This document shows, in pieces, positions 9,630 to 18,516 of a DNA stretch of 64,000 nucleotides. The stretch spans positions 124,001 to 188,000 of the forward strand of contig PKTM01000011.1 in assembly GCA_002869145.1 (NCBI GenBank). The letters run 5' to 3'. The stretch is from Denitrovibrio sp. (lineage in GTDB: Bacteria; Chrysiogenota; Deferribacteres; Deferribacterales; Geovibrionaceae). Below the pieces are notes generated by a model. It had not been told where the DNA came from, ran no database searches, and saw only the letters and a program-made list of their open reading frames with translations. The first letter of the stretch is position 1; each line of letters begins with the position of its first letter. The position numbers and the translations under genes are program-made.

Positions 9630-10652
9630 TTACTCCGGGACTTCTACGTCCTCTAAAATAACTTCAAGCACACCAAGCTTTCTTTTGATCTTATCTTCTA
9701 TCTCCTGAGCTACCTCTGGGTGTTCTTTAAGATAGGTTCTTGAGTTCTCTTTACCCTGACCAAGTTTCGCATCGTTATAACTGAACCATGCTCCCGCCTT
9801 GTTCACTATTCCTGCATCTGAGCCCATGTCAAGCAGCAGCCCTTCACGGGAAGCACCAACACCATACAAAATGTCGAATTCTGCAATTTTGAAAGGGGGT
9901 GCCACTTTGTTTTTCACAACTTTCACCACCGCATGGTTACCTACTACTTCTTCCTTCTCTTTCAGAGCCTGAGATTTTCTAATCTCAAGCCTCATTGAAG
10001 CGTAAAATTTAAGGGCATTTCCACCTGTTGTAGTCTCAGGATTACCGTAAACGATACCTATCTTTGATCTGGTCTGGTTTATAAATATGAGTGTTGTTCT
10101 TGATTTATTTACAATGCTTGTGAGCTTTCTGAGAGCCTGAGACATCAGCCTCGCCTGAAGACCCATGTGTGAATCGCCCATTTCGCCTTCTATCTCTGCT
10201 CTTGGAGTAAGAGCCGCAACAGAATCCACAACGACAATATCTACAGCTCCGCTTCTGACAAGTGTTTCTGTTATCTCAAGAGCCACCTCTCCGCTGTCGG
10301 GCTGTGAAACAATCAGGTTGTCTGTGTCGACGCCGATTGCCTTGGCATAAATAGGGTCGAGAGCATGCTCCGCGTCAACAAATGCCGCCGCTCCGCCTAG
10401 CTTCTGAGCTTCCGCTATGGCGTGAAGTGCTAACGTTGTTTTACCGGAGGATTCCGCCCCGTAAACCTCTATGATTCTTCCTCTTGGGTAACCGCCTACA
10501 CCCAATGCTATATCAAGAGATAAAATGCCTGTCGGGATAACCGGAAGCTTCTCAACAGGTTTGTCGCCAAGGCGCATAACAGCACCCTTTCCAAAATCTT
10601 TCTCTATCTTACCCATAGCCATTTCTAAGGCTTTCTTTTTATCCTGATCCAT
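9630..10652 (-). CDS. recA: Recombinase RecA
   Basis: The 340-residue recombinase forms filaments on single-stranded DNA, drives strand exchange and triggers SOS. Walker A is [13 protein letters not shown], Walker [13 protein letters not shown], and the loop region [22 protein letters not shown] is intact. The start is supported by GGAGGG ten bases upstream. It heads a minus-strand string recA-pilT-recX-rplI-dnaB with gaps of 3, 19, -4 and 15 bases. I could not identify a LexA-type operator upstream. Confidence 0.98.
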   Translation of the reverse strand: MDQDKKKALEMAMGKIEKDFGKGAVMRLGDKPVEKLPVIPTGILSLDIALGVGGYPRGRIIEVYGAESSGKTTLALHAIAEAQKLGGAAAFVDAEHALDPIYAKAIGVDTDNLIVSQPDSGEVALEITETLVRSGAVDIVVVDSVAALTPRAEIEGEMGDSHMGLQARLMSQALRKLTSIVNKSRTTLIFINQTRSKIGIVYGNPETTTGGNALKFYASMRLEIRKSQALKEKEEVVGNHAVVKVVKNKVAPPFKIAEFDILYGVGASREGLLLDMGSDAGIVNKAGAWFSYNDAKLGQGKENSRTYLKEHPEVAQEIEDKIKRKLGVLEVILEDVEVPE

Positions 10653-10995
10653 ATTTAGTCTCCCTCCGTATATGTCATAAAATTAAATTATGTTTTTCTT
10701 ATCAAAAAGCGAAATGCACTGCCAGTAATGTTACGCTCTTGTTCAGTACTATAGATTCTACATTAAAATATTTGGTTTGAAAAGAAGACTGATGTGATTT
10801 TCTAATATTTGCAAACATATGTTTACATGAGTAACAAAAAGTTATAACCTGAGAACAACTTGTGCCAGAGCCCATTTAGGTTTGCACTTGCAGCAATGTA
10901 ATAACCTGAAAAGGCGCACTCGCTGCATAAAGCTCTGCGACTCTGCTATATTTGTACTGTACATACAACCTCATTTATATTAAAATTTTTGAAAT
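10653..10995. other. Divergent intergenic region, recA / glycosyltransferase
   Basis: No gene is visible. It contains the recA ribosome binding site and a plausible recA promoter (listed separately). On the plus strand a TTTACA/TATAAC pair around 10823-10849 has only about 15 bases between its boxes, and TATATT at 10947-10952 lacks a good -35, so the promoter of the 10996 gene is not clear. Confidence 0.5.
10755..10783 (-). promoter_or_regulatory. Candidate recA promoter
   Basis: On the minus strand TTTTCA, a 17-base spacer and TAGAAT form a sigma70-type promoter about 100 bases before the recA start. The -10 matches five of six consensus bases and the -35 four of six. Confidence 0.45.
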
Positions 10996-13900
10996 ATGGA
11001 AAATGTGCAATTATCAATTGAAGAACACCTAAAATCCTCAGAGCAAATCTTTAGTCAGCCTACGCTTTCTGTTAATGACATAAACGCTTTCATTAAAAAT
11101 GAAATGCAGCTCAAAGGCTATGAGAAACCTGAATACAAAGAAGATTACGCAAAAATATTCAGCATTATAAGAGACAAGATTATATTGCCTAATGCTGGAA
11201 AGCTTGAACTGCTGGAGCCTTTCGAAGACTTGTATCTTATTTTTAACAGGTTTGACATTACTCTGGATGAAAACCCTAGTTTTCAAGTAATTGCAAATTC
11301 TCTTACAGAAGCTCTGAGCACTAACACATATGACTGGCAGTTCAGGATAGTCAGGATGCTGCTCATTGTTCACTCTTTCAACTCAAAACCCTGGGAAACC
11401 GAATTCGCCAAACTGCTGTTTGACCTCCCATCTGCTGCCTGCTTCAGAAACATGGACGATGTAAGGCGCATTTCCAATGTAATCAGAACTGTTTTCAGGG
11501 ATTGCAAGCATCTTTTAACTGTAATGGAACAGCATACCTTCGGCCCTGATTTCTTCGATAAAGAACTTTTTATTCAGCGGTCTAATTTTATGTGGATTTT
11601 GGAAGTTATATGGAATGCTGTTTTTGCCAACAGTACAGAACATATCATCATAATACCAAAATGGTATGAGCTATTCCGTGAGGCGATCAAGAGGAACAAC
11701 AGGGAGCTTGTATTTTACATGCATACGCCTCTTAGCCATGTTTATTTAAATCTATGTGAAACACAGGAGCAGTTTAAAACTTTTAACGAAGAAGTTGAGA
11801 TGCCCCTCTCAAAATATATACAAAGTAATATGAGAAAGTGGGGTTTTAAACCTGTAAAGAAAAAGATATCTTCGGAAAAAAGGAAAAATATTGCATTTCT
11901 TTTTGATAGAATAGTAGGAAACTCGCCTACAAAACTCTTAATTTCCTGGCTAATGCAGCTAAAGGAAGAAGATAACGCAAATCTATTTGTTTACGACATG
12001 GCATATATTGAAAAAGCGGTGTCTGACCCATCTATGGTTAAAGATATCACTGATTTGGGTGTCAGCTATGTCAATCTCCAATCCCTTCTGGATGATAAAG
12101 ACCAGGGTCACCACTACTGTCATTTCAAAAAGGCTGCAAAAATGCGTGAAAAGGCAATAGAAGACGACATAGACACTTTAATTACTATTGGAAACAGAAT
12201 GCCCAGTGGTTTTATGTTTGCCACCAGAACCGCTCCAGAGCAGATATTCTGGGACCACGGCAACCATGAATATGACATAAAAAATATTGATAAACGCATA
12301 TGCCATTTTGATGACGGATATAGGAATTCTTTTACTTTTGAAAGATTTGAGCTTCGCTTGGCCGAAAGATATCTGCTGAAGGACCGAGAGGAGTCTGCCG
12401 CTAAAGCAAAGAACATCAGACAATCTTATCCTGAAAATACTATCATACTAGGCAGTATAGGCAGGCTGATGAAGCTGTCTAAAAGCTATCTTGAGTGCAT
12501 TAAACAAATTCTTGATGAGACTACGGACACAATATACTTAGCGTGTGGAACCGGAAACCGGGAAGAGCTGCGGCAAAACGCGATAGAAGTCGGCATACCT
12601 CTTGACAGGTTTATCTTAGCCGGCTGGGTAGAGCCTCATTTATACAGTCAGGTTATTGACGTCTATTTTAACACTTTCCCGCTCCCAAGCGGTGAGTCAA
12701 TTAACGAATACAGCTTTGCAAATAATGGTGCATGCACAGTATCTCTTAGCAAGCTTGACGAAAGCAGTACACTTGATACGGAAGCACTTAAGAGAAGGTA
12801 TATCCATAGGGCGATGAATAATATTGAAATTGTCAGGGCCAAAGGGCGGGATTTCACAAGAAACCTGTATGACATCAGGAAAGGGGAGGATGGCAGCAGT
12901 TATGAACCATTCATTCCTTCCGACTCAGAAGCCCTGCAGGCTGTAAGACAGGATGCAGCGGATCTTAAAAATAACACTGGATCAGAGCATGTATATATAC
13001 ATATTATGGGCGATCTTATGTATATGGAAAACGACCTGCCTAATCATATTCAGAAAATACTCCTGTCATTCAGCAGTATGCTTCATTCATCAGAACTGAT
13101 TTTTATAGTGCATGAGTCACAGCGAGAGCATTACCAAAAAGTTCTAAATTTCATGAATATCCCTTCTGAGAAATTTGTTTCTCTGGAATACTACCTTATG
13201 TCAACATATTGCGCTGATATCATAATAAACATCGATAATCTTACAACTAATATAGATTTTGAAGTATCTAAGCTGAAGTTATCTTTTGCAAAAAAATTAG
13301 TGTCTTTAGACTCACATGAAAAAGCTAATGAAATACTTGATGAGTTAAGTGAAAATATATTTATGGGCTCTAATGCAAATCTATGCACCGAGGTGCTGGG
13401 TTTTAAGATATCTTTAGCCAAACAGTTTGCTCGTTTAGGCTTGCTTGAAAAAGCTAGAGAAATACTTGATGAATTAAGCAAAAATAAACATCTGAACTCT
13501 AACCCAAATATTTATACTGAGGTTCTCGATGCTAAGATATCTTTATCAAAACGCCTTGCTCAATTAGGCTCTCATGAAAAAGCTAGAGAAATTCTGAATG
13601 AGTTTAGGCTGCAAACTCTTTTGAGTCCTGAAACTGACATTTCTGTAATAAAAGCTTTCTTTATGCTCCCATTAGAATCCATCAAGTATTTTTTCAAAAA
13701 AGAAGATGAAACAGCAAATATTATGAATGATCAGTTTGTTGAATTCTTAAACAGAGTTTTTCCTTTGGTCGTAAATCCAAAAAGAGCTTCGACTCTACTG
13801 CGATATATTTTGTTAAATGTAAAGATTCCTGAAGATAATGTCTATTTCAATGCATTAAAGCTGATTCACACTAATAGTCTTGATTTGGAGCAAATTTTAA

Positions 13901-14733
13901 ATTTAAAAAAACTGGTTTCAGCAAGTTCTGACAAACCAAAAGATACTTTTTTGGATTGTGACCTAATACTCAGCACCCCATTCAACATCACGCAGGCCTT
14001 TCTTTTAGACCAGTTTTTGTATAGCGATGCCAAATCATCTGCACTTAGTTTTTACTCAGCAATAAGCTCAAAATGCGAAACCATTGAAAATGACCTTGTC
14101 ATCAAAAGTTTACAGCCTTTAATAAATGAAATATTTCAACATAGAAAAAATGAATCTGTATCACCTTTGATATCTATAATTAATGAGATGCTGATTTCAG
14201 AATACAATGCGAATAATATCTCTAAAGACAATATGCTTACCTACCTGAGAACTATGGCTTCATTAGGCGATTATCACAATGCTTTAAACCTTCTGCAGGC
14301 AGAGATAGACAAAGGCAATATCGAAAAATATTATAAAATTGATTTTATCTTCACATGCACAACACATCCTAATAATGACTTCTTGCCTAAAGAATCAGAG
14401 ATGGTTTTTGATGATATAATAGAGTCCTGCCCGGAAGGAACACTTCTTAGACTTGCAATTATCTACCTGTTTATGAGCAAGCACTCTGAAGCTGTTAAAA
14501 CAATGAATCTTCTCCATAAAAAGAATATCAACTTTTTCACTGATAACTGGAGTTACATCTCATTTCTATCAATTGTGCATACAGGATTACAAACAGATAA
14601 ATCTGACCGCTTCTATGAGTATTCAAAGAACAATGACCCATTGTTTGAAAGAAGAAAATACATATGGGATATAATCCCAAAATCCAACGAGCAATATTCT
14701 CTGTCTGATTTTAATACAGGTCTTGATTTCTGA
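10996..14733 (+). CDS. Large GT41/SPINDLY-like glycosyltransferase with TPR-like repeats
   Basis: A 1245-residue cytoplasmic protein. About residues 290-640 resemble the catalytic half of O-GlcNAc-transferase-like (GT41) enzymes: APEQIFWDHGNHEYD, then ILGSIGRLMKLSKSYLECI, RFILAGWVEPH and VYFNTFPLPSGESINEYSF, matching the family's pattern of a donor-binding Rossmann half followed by an acidic/Gly segment. The first ~290 residues are helical without recognisable repeats. From residue 761 three 43-residue TPR-like units follow, then more helical sequence to the end. There is no signal peptide. The ATG has no clear Shine-Dalgarno site. It lies alone, divergent from recA and next to the glycosylation island; protein O-glycosylation is a reasonable inference, the substrate unknown. 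Confidence 0.7.
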   Translation: MENVQLSIEEHLKSSEQIFSQPTLSVNDINAFIKNEMQLKGYEKPEYKEDYAKIFSIIRDKIILPNAGKLELLEPFEDLYLIFNRFDITLDENPSFQVIANSLTEALSTNTYDWQFRIVRMLLIVHSFNSKPWETEFAKLLFDLPSAACFRNMDDVRRISNVIRTVFRDCKHLLTVMEQHTFGPDFFDKELFIQRSNFMWILEVIWNAVFANSTEHIIIIPKWYELFREAIKRNNRELVFYMHTPLSHVYLNLCETQEQFKTFNEEVEMPLSKYIQSNMRKWGFKPVKKKISSEKRKNIAFLFDRIVGNSPTKLLISWLMQLKEEDNANLFVYDMAYIEKAVSDPSMVKDITDLGVSYVNLQSLLDDKDQGHHYCHFKKAAKMREKAIEDDIDTLITIGNRMPSGFMFATRTAPEQIFWDHGNHEYDIKNIDKRICHFDDGYRNSFTFERFELRLAERYLLKDREESAAKAKNIRQSYPENTIILGSIGRLMKLSKSYLECIKQILDETTDTIYLACGTGNREELRQNAIEVGIPLDRFILAGWVEPHLYSQVIDVYFNTFPLPSGESINEYSFANNGACTVSLSKLDESSTLDTEALKRRYIHRAMNNIEIVRAKGRDFTRNLYDIRKGEDGSSYEPFIPSDSEALQAVRQDAADLKNNTGSEHVYIHIMGDLMYMENDLPNHIQKILLSFSSMLHSSELIFIVHESQREHYQKVLNFMNIPSEKFVSLEYYLMSTYCADIIINIDNLTTNIDFEVSKLKLSFAKKLVSLDSHEKANEILDELSENIFMGSNANLCTEVLGFKISLAKQFARLGLLEKAREILDELSKNKHLNSNPNIYTEVLDAKISLSKRLAQLGSHEKAREILNEFRLQTLLSPETDISVIKAFFMLPLESIKYFFKKEDETANIMNDQFVEFLNRVFPLVVNPKRASTLLRYILLNVKIPEDNVYFNALKLIHTNSLDLEQILNLKKLVSASSDKPKDTFLDCDLILSTPFNITQAFLLDQFLYSDAKSSALSFYSAISSKCETIENDLVIKSLQPLINEIFQHRKNESVSPLISIINEMLISEYNANNISKDNMLTYLRTMASLGDYHNALNLLQAEIDKGNIEKYYKIDFIFTCTTHPNNDFLPKESEMVFDDIIESCPEGTLLRLAIIYLFMSKHSEAVKTMNLLHKKNINFFTDNWSYISFLSIVHTGLQTDKSDRFYEYSKNNDPLFERRKYIWDIIPKSNEQYSLSDFNTGLDF
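13276..13605 (+). repeat. 129-bp tandem repeat coding for TPR-like units
   Basis: Two full copies and a shorter third start at 13276, 13405 and 13534, an exact 129-base (43-codon) period. Each begins Lys-Leu/Ile-Ser and contains HEKARE-ILDEL-like helices. The DNA copies remain visibly similar, pointing to recent duplication inside the gene. Confidence 0.8.
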
Positions 14734-14746
14734 TAAATTTGAAATG

Positions 14747-14784
14747 GGCTGGCTCTTGTCAGTCTTAAAGAAAGAGAACCAGCC
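14747..14784. terminator. Weak hairpin between convergent genes
   Basis: GGCTGG and CCAGCC, extended by CTCT/AGAG with bulged bases, can form a hairpin between the converging glycosyltransferase and protease genes. No T tract follows on either strand, so its role as a terminator is tentative. Confidence 0.35.
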
Positions 14785-14796
14785 ACAACTGATTAT

Positions 14797-15804
14797 TTAC
14801 TTATCTACAGGAGACCAACTGCTAGTCAAAGATATCACACTACCGTCATCCCTCTTTACATAGTCGTTATCCACTCGGGTAAGCCCGTCCATCATATACA
14901 TATGCACTTGTCCTGTTTCCGGGTTGCTCAGCAGAATGTCTGACTTGCCGTCCCCGTTGTAATCTGTAACATAAGAAACACGCCAAGCGCTGCCCAGAGA
15001 GATAATACTGCCGTCTGACCTTTTTACATAATCATTAGATAGCCTGGTTAGACCATCCATCATATATATATGGAGCCTTCCAAGGGTATAGTTCGCAAGC
15101 AGAATGTCAGCCTTCCCGTCTTTGTCAAAGTCTGAGACTCCTGCTATTTCCCAGCTGGAAGATAAATTAATTACGCTGCCATCAGCTCTTTTTACGTAGT
15201 CATTTGAGAGTCTGGTGAGACCGTCCATCATGTATATGTGAAGCTGCCCGGTACTGTAGTTGGCGAGCAGTATATCAGCTTTACCGTCTCCGTCTAAATC
15301 TGCTACACCAGCAACAACCCAGCCGCTAGCAAGCGATATGACTGAGCCGTCAGCTCTTTTAACATAGTCATTTGAGAGTCTGGTAAGTCCGTCCATCATG
15401 TATATATGAAGCTGTCCGGTACTGTAGTTGGCGAGCAATATATCCGCTTTGCCGTCTCCGTCCAAATCTCCGACACCGGCAACAACCCAACCGTTAGCAA
15501 GCGATATGACTGAGCCGTCAGCTCTTTTAACATAGTCGTTTGAAAGTCTGGTCAGTCCATCCATCATATATATGTGAAGCTGTCCTGTGCTGTAATTAGT
15601 TAGAAGTATATCTGATTTTTTATCATTATCAAAATCTGCCAGTCCGGATACGCCCCAGCCAGCCGCAAGATTTATAACAGAGCCGTCTGCCCTTTTTACG
15701 TAATCGTTAGACACTCTGGTCAATCCATCCATCATATATATATGAAGCTGTCCTGTCTCGGTATTATTGAGCAGTATGTCGGCTTTGCCGTCAGCGTCAA
15801 AATC
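14797..15804 (-). repeat. Six tandem 168-bp repeats in the protease gene
   Basis: Six head-to-tail units of exactly 168 bases (56 codons) run to the stop codon, which occupies the last codon of unit six. Each encodes an Asp-rich loop, then HIYMMDGLTR, NDYVKR and GSVI. Units 3 and 4 are nearly identical at DNA level, showing recent duplication or gene conversion. Copy number could vary between strains. Confidence 0.9.
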
Positions 15805-17535
15805 AGCACGGCTCCCTAGAATCTTGTCAGACTCGGTATATGTACCTGTCAGAGAGACTAGCTGACCGTTCGACGAAACCGTTGCAGTGAGGGACGATGG
15901 CGCCATCCATACTTTAGCATTATTCGAATGTGTGAGGGACTTGAAAGCAATCGAGTGGTCACCAAGGCTGAGCTCTGCTACTGTGGCAGCAGAATTCTGA
16001 TATACTCCGCCATTCACCTTCCACTGTGCACCGTCTGCTATTGCTCCCGCTGGCAATATAGTCACTTTGACTGAGCCAGTACCAAAAGTATCAATAGCTT
16101 CATCAACATTTATTCTTGGTTTCGTCACGTTGTTTTTTGTGTCGGTAACAGAAGTGCCTGTAGTTTCCAGAGCACTCTCCACCTCTGAAACAGTTGCTGT
16201 TGTGTCAGCACTCATAACCAGTGCCCAAGCCCCCGCCACGTGAGGCGTTGCCATAGATGTTCCTGCCCAAGCGCTGTATCCGCCTCCGGGCACAGATGAT
16301 GTTATGTACTGTCCGGGAGCCAGCATATCCACGAGAGATGAACTGTTGGAAAAAGAAGAGACACGGTCTGCTGTGGTTCCGTATGAACCGTCCTGAACTG
16401 AACCAACAGCTATTGCCGTTGATATACATGCCGGACCGCTTATGGAATTGGTATACCCATTGTTACCGGATGCGATAACTGTGGCTATACCTGCTGATCT
16501 AAGGTTATCTATTATTGCTTTTCTGGAGTCGTTGTCGCAGTAAGAAGAATAGCTTCCGCCTCCGAGACTCATATTCACAGATGCAATATCGTATGTGCCT
16601 CTTAAAGCATAGACCCTCTCCAGAGCTCTTGTCTGGTCAGTTGTATAAGAGAGCGCCTCTCCGCTGAAGTTTGTAAATACATTCATTGCTATTATTGTGG
16701 CATCAGGAGCAACGCCGCTTATGCCGCCTGTGCCGTTTTCGCCTGCTATTGTTCCTGCAACGTGTGTTCCGTGGTCGCATCCGTCTACTGCGGAGCTGCA
16801 GTTAACCCCTGAGCCAGATGCATATGATGTTGTGACCCCACCGGGGCAAAGACTAACACCGGAGCCAGCCCCCCCTGCATTAGAAAAGCAAGCCTCGGCC
16901 ACAACTTTACCGGAAAGAAATGCATGGGTTTTCTCCACGCCTGTGTCAAGAACTGCAACGGTCTGACCTGAACCTGTAAATCCATTTGCCCAAGCTGTAT
17001 CAGAACCAATAAGAACGTTGCTTTCTGACATTATCGGTTTTGCAAGTTCGTCCACCTGAACATTCGTAATCTCGTCTATATCAAGCAGATCCTGCATATC
17101 GTCTCTGGTCGCCTTCATAGTCAGATAAGGTACTGTATCGAATTTACCTATTTTTTTGTTTTTGTAATAGCTATGTTTGTCTTTAAGTTTTTTGTGAACT
17201 TTATCCTGCACAGCTTTTATGCGCGCCCTCTGGCTGGACTTAGCTGTGGAATCCAGGAAACCTTCAGGTATAAATTCACTATCCAGTTCTAATATGAGAA
17301 GAACTTCTTCTTTAGGGTCTTTATCTTTGAATATTTTACGAAATTTGTAGATTTTTTTTGCTTTTTTTTGCTCAGGGCTGTCCTTTTCTGGAGATTCTTT
17401 TGATTTATCAAAATAAGGCTTTGCCCACAAGGGAATATTCTGATTATCTGCTGAATTTGCAGTTACTGAAATAAATGTTACTACTATAGTTAATAAGATT
17501 ATCCGGCTCAATTTGTGTATATTCAGATGTCTCAT
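14797..17535 (-). CDS. Secreted subtilisin-like serine protease (S8) with six C-terminal FG-GAP/VCBS-like repeats
   Basis: A 912-residue exported peptidase. A signal peptide covers about residues 1-29 (RIILLTIVVTFISVTANSA). A charged pro-region of about 110 residues resembles an I9-type inhibitor. The S8 catalytic triad is visible: Asp in AVLDTGVEKTH, His in DGCDHGTHVAGT, Ser in GTSMATPHVAG. After a ~90-residue beta-rich linker come six 56-residue repeats (about residues 577-911) starting DxDxDGKADILL, which looks calcium-binding and beta-propeller-like. The start has a strong GAGGTGAT site. No autotransporter or sorting signal is visible, so the protein may be released or held by the repeats. 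Substrate unknown. Confidence 0.9.
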   Translation of the reverse strand: MRHLNIHKLSRIILLTIVVTFISVTANSADNQNIPLWAKPYFDKSKESPEKDSPEQKKAKKIYKFRKIFKDKDPKEEVLLILELDSEFIPEGFLDSTAKSSQRARIKAVQDKVHKKLKDKHSYYKNKKIGKFDTVPYLTMKATRDDMQDLLDIDEITNVQVDELAKPIMSESNVLIGSDTAWANGFTGSGQTVAVLDTGVEKTHAFLSGKVVAEACFSNAGGAGSGVSLCPGGVTTSYASGSGVNCSSAVDGCDHGTHVAGTIAGENGTGGISGVAPDATIIAMNVFTNFSGEALSYTTDQTRALERVYALRGTYDIASVNMSLGGGSYSSYCDNDSRKAIIDNLRSAGIATVIASGNNGYTNSISGPACISTAIAVGSVQDGSYGTTADRVSSFSNSSSLVDMLAPGQYITSSVPGGGYSAWAGTSMATPHVAGAWALVMSADTTATVSEVESALETTGTSVTDTKNNVTKPRINVDEAIDTFGTGSVKVTILPAGAIADGAQWKVNGGVYQNSAATVAELSLGDHSIAFKSLTHSNNAKVWMAPSSLTATVSSNGQLVSLTGTYTESDKILGSRADFDADGKADILLNNTETGQLHIYMMDGLTRVSNDYVKRADGSVINLAAGWGVSGLADFDNDKKSDILLTNYSTGQLHIYMMDGLTRLSNDYVKRADGSVISLANGWVVAGVGDLDGDGKADILLANYSTGQLHIYMMDGLTRLSNDYVKRADGSVISLASGWVVAGVADLDGDGKADILLANYSTGQLHIYMMDGLTRLSNDYVKRADGSVINLSSSWEIAGVSDFDKDGKADILLANYTLGRLHIYMMDGLTRLSNDYVKRSDGSIISLGSAWRVSYVTDYNGDGKSDILLSNPETGQVHMYMMDGLTRVDNDYVKRDDGSVISLTSSWSPVDK

Positions 17536-17871
17536 AACATCACCTCTCTATAGTAAAAAAATACCTTTTATATGCTTCGTTTCAAGTTAAAAATACCATT
17601 TCAATAGCTAAAGTAAAAGTAATCATGCATAAATAAGTAAAAGTCTGCTTTTCGTATATCGACAAATATTTTATAAACTTAAGCTATTTAAATATGTTAT
17701 TAACAAATATTTTATTGCTGGTTTTTTTTAAAAATTTGCATATACCTGAAATCCTTCCGGACTGTATGCCCTTGACTAGGTTCTTAAAAGCAAGTAGTAT
17801 AAGCAAATGTTTTAGCATAAAAGAGGTTTATTATCAGTAATATCTGTAGTTTCCAAGCCTACATTAACAGA
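17536..17871. other. AT-rich divergent intergenic region before the sugar operon
   Basis: No gene is seen. The left end carries the protease ribosome binding site; the right end has a good promoter (17772-17800) for the following operon. In the frame of the HAD gene the sequence is open back to 17821, so the coding region may begin inside this gap. Confidence 0.5.
17772..17800 (+). promoter_or_regulatory. Sigma70-type promoter of the putative sugar-acid operon
   Basis: TTGACT, a 17-base spacer and TAGTAT match the sigma70 consensus at 5/6 and 4/6 positions. Transcription would begin near 17807, just ahead of an AAAGAGG Shine-Dalgarno-like site at 17820-17826. At least the first five genes (to 21969) are tightly packed behind it, and gene spacing stays small through 25615. 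Confidence 0.6.
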
Positions 17872-18516
17872 TTGCTGGGATTTGTTCCAAAGTCTCTGGT
17901 CTTCGACTTTGACGGAACCATTACCTTTAACTCCGACTTTCTCAAAAAACAAAATATCAAAAAAGCTGCCTTAATGTCTGGAGTTGAGCAATCAGACGCA
18001 TGCCGCTTTGCAGATTTCTTCTTTCAAAACTCCGGACTGGGCAGAGAGGTGAAGATACAGTCACATTTCCCTCCGGAAAAAGCAAAAGAGATAATAACTA
18101 ATTACAACAGACTGAATAGAGATATGTGGAGAGATCTTGAGTTTGTGGATGGTTTTGCAGAGTTTGCCGAACTTATGAAAGAACTGAACGAAACAGAGCT
18201 ATACATTCTTAGCGGCGGAAAACAGAGTGAAATATGTGCATTTCTGGAGGCGCAGAAAATTTTGCCTTATTTTACCAAGATTTTTTCCGATGATATGACC
18301 AAGGCGGAACATTTTGAAAAGAACAAATTTCTTAGAGAGAACGCTCTCTTTTTCTGCGACAGCAAATACGATGTGACCACAGCGAATTTGTTTGATGTGC
18401 CCTGTATAGTTGTTTTATCTGAAGTGAGCAGAAATATAAATAAAAACGATAACTCTTGCGTTATAAAATACATAAAAGACTTCCGCCAGCTTTTAACGGA
18501 GATACACAGTGCTTAG
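17872..18516 (+). CDS. HAD-superfamily phosphatase, first gene of the putative sugar-acid operon
   Basis: A ~214-residue haloacid-dehalogenase-fold hydrolase. Motif I FDFDGTITF gives the nucleophile Asp, motif II is YILSGGKQ (Ser), a Lys lies near FEKNKF, and motif IV is FFCDSKYDV. It resembles small phosphosugar phosphatases; in this operon it could remove the phosphate from an ulosonic-acid phosphate, the KdsC-like step. The start is uncertain: TTG at 17872 has no ribosome site, while the only good site (AAAGAGG at 17820-17826) precedes an in-frame ATT at 17830, which would add 14 residues. There is no in-frame ATG or GTG. The last 8 bases overlap the next gene. Confidence 0.75.
   Translation: MLGFVPKSLVFDFDGTITFNSDFLKKQNIKKAALMSGVEQSDACRFADFFFQNSGLGREVKIQSHFPPEKAKEIITNYNRLNRDMWRDLEFVDGFAEFAELMKELNETELYILSGGKQSEICAFLEAQKILPYFTKIFSDDMTKAEHFEKNKFLRENALFFCDSKYDVTTANLFDVPCIVVLSEVSRNINKNDNSCVIKYIKDFRQLLTEIHSA

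Noticed and set aside
10653-10800. LexA operator in front of recA
   Set aside because: No CTGT-N8-ACAG or GAAC-N4-GTTC palindrome could be found; only loose partial matches.
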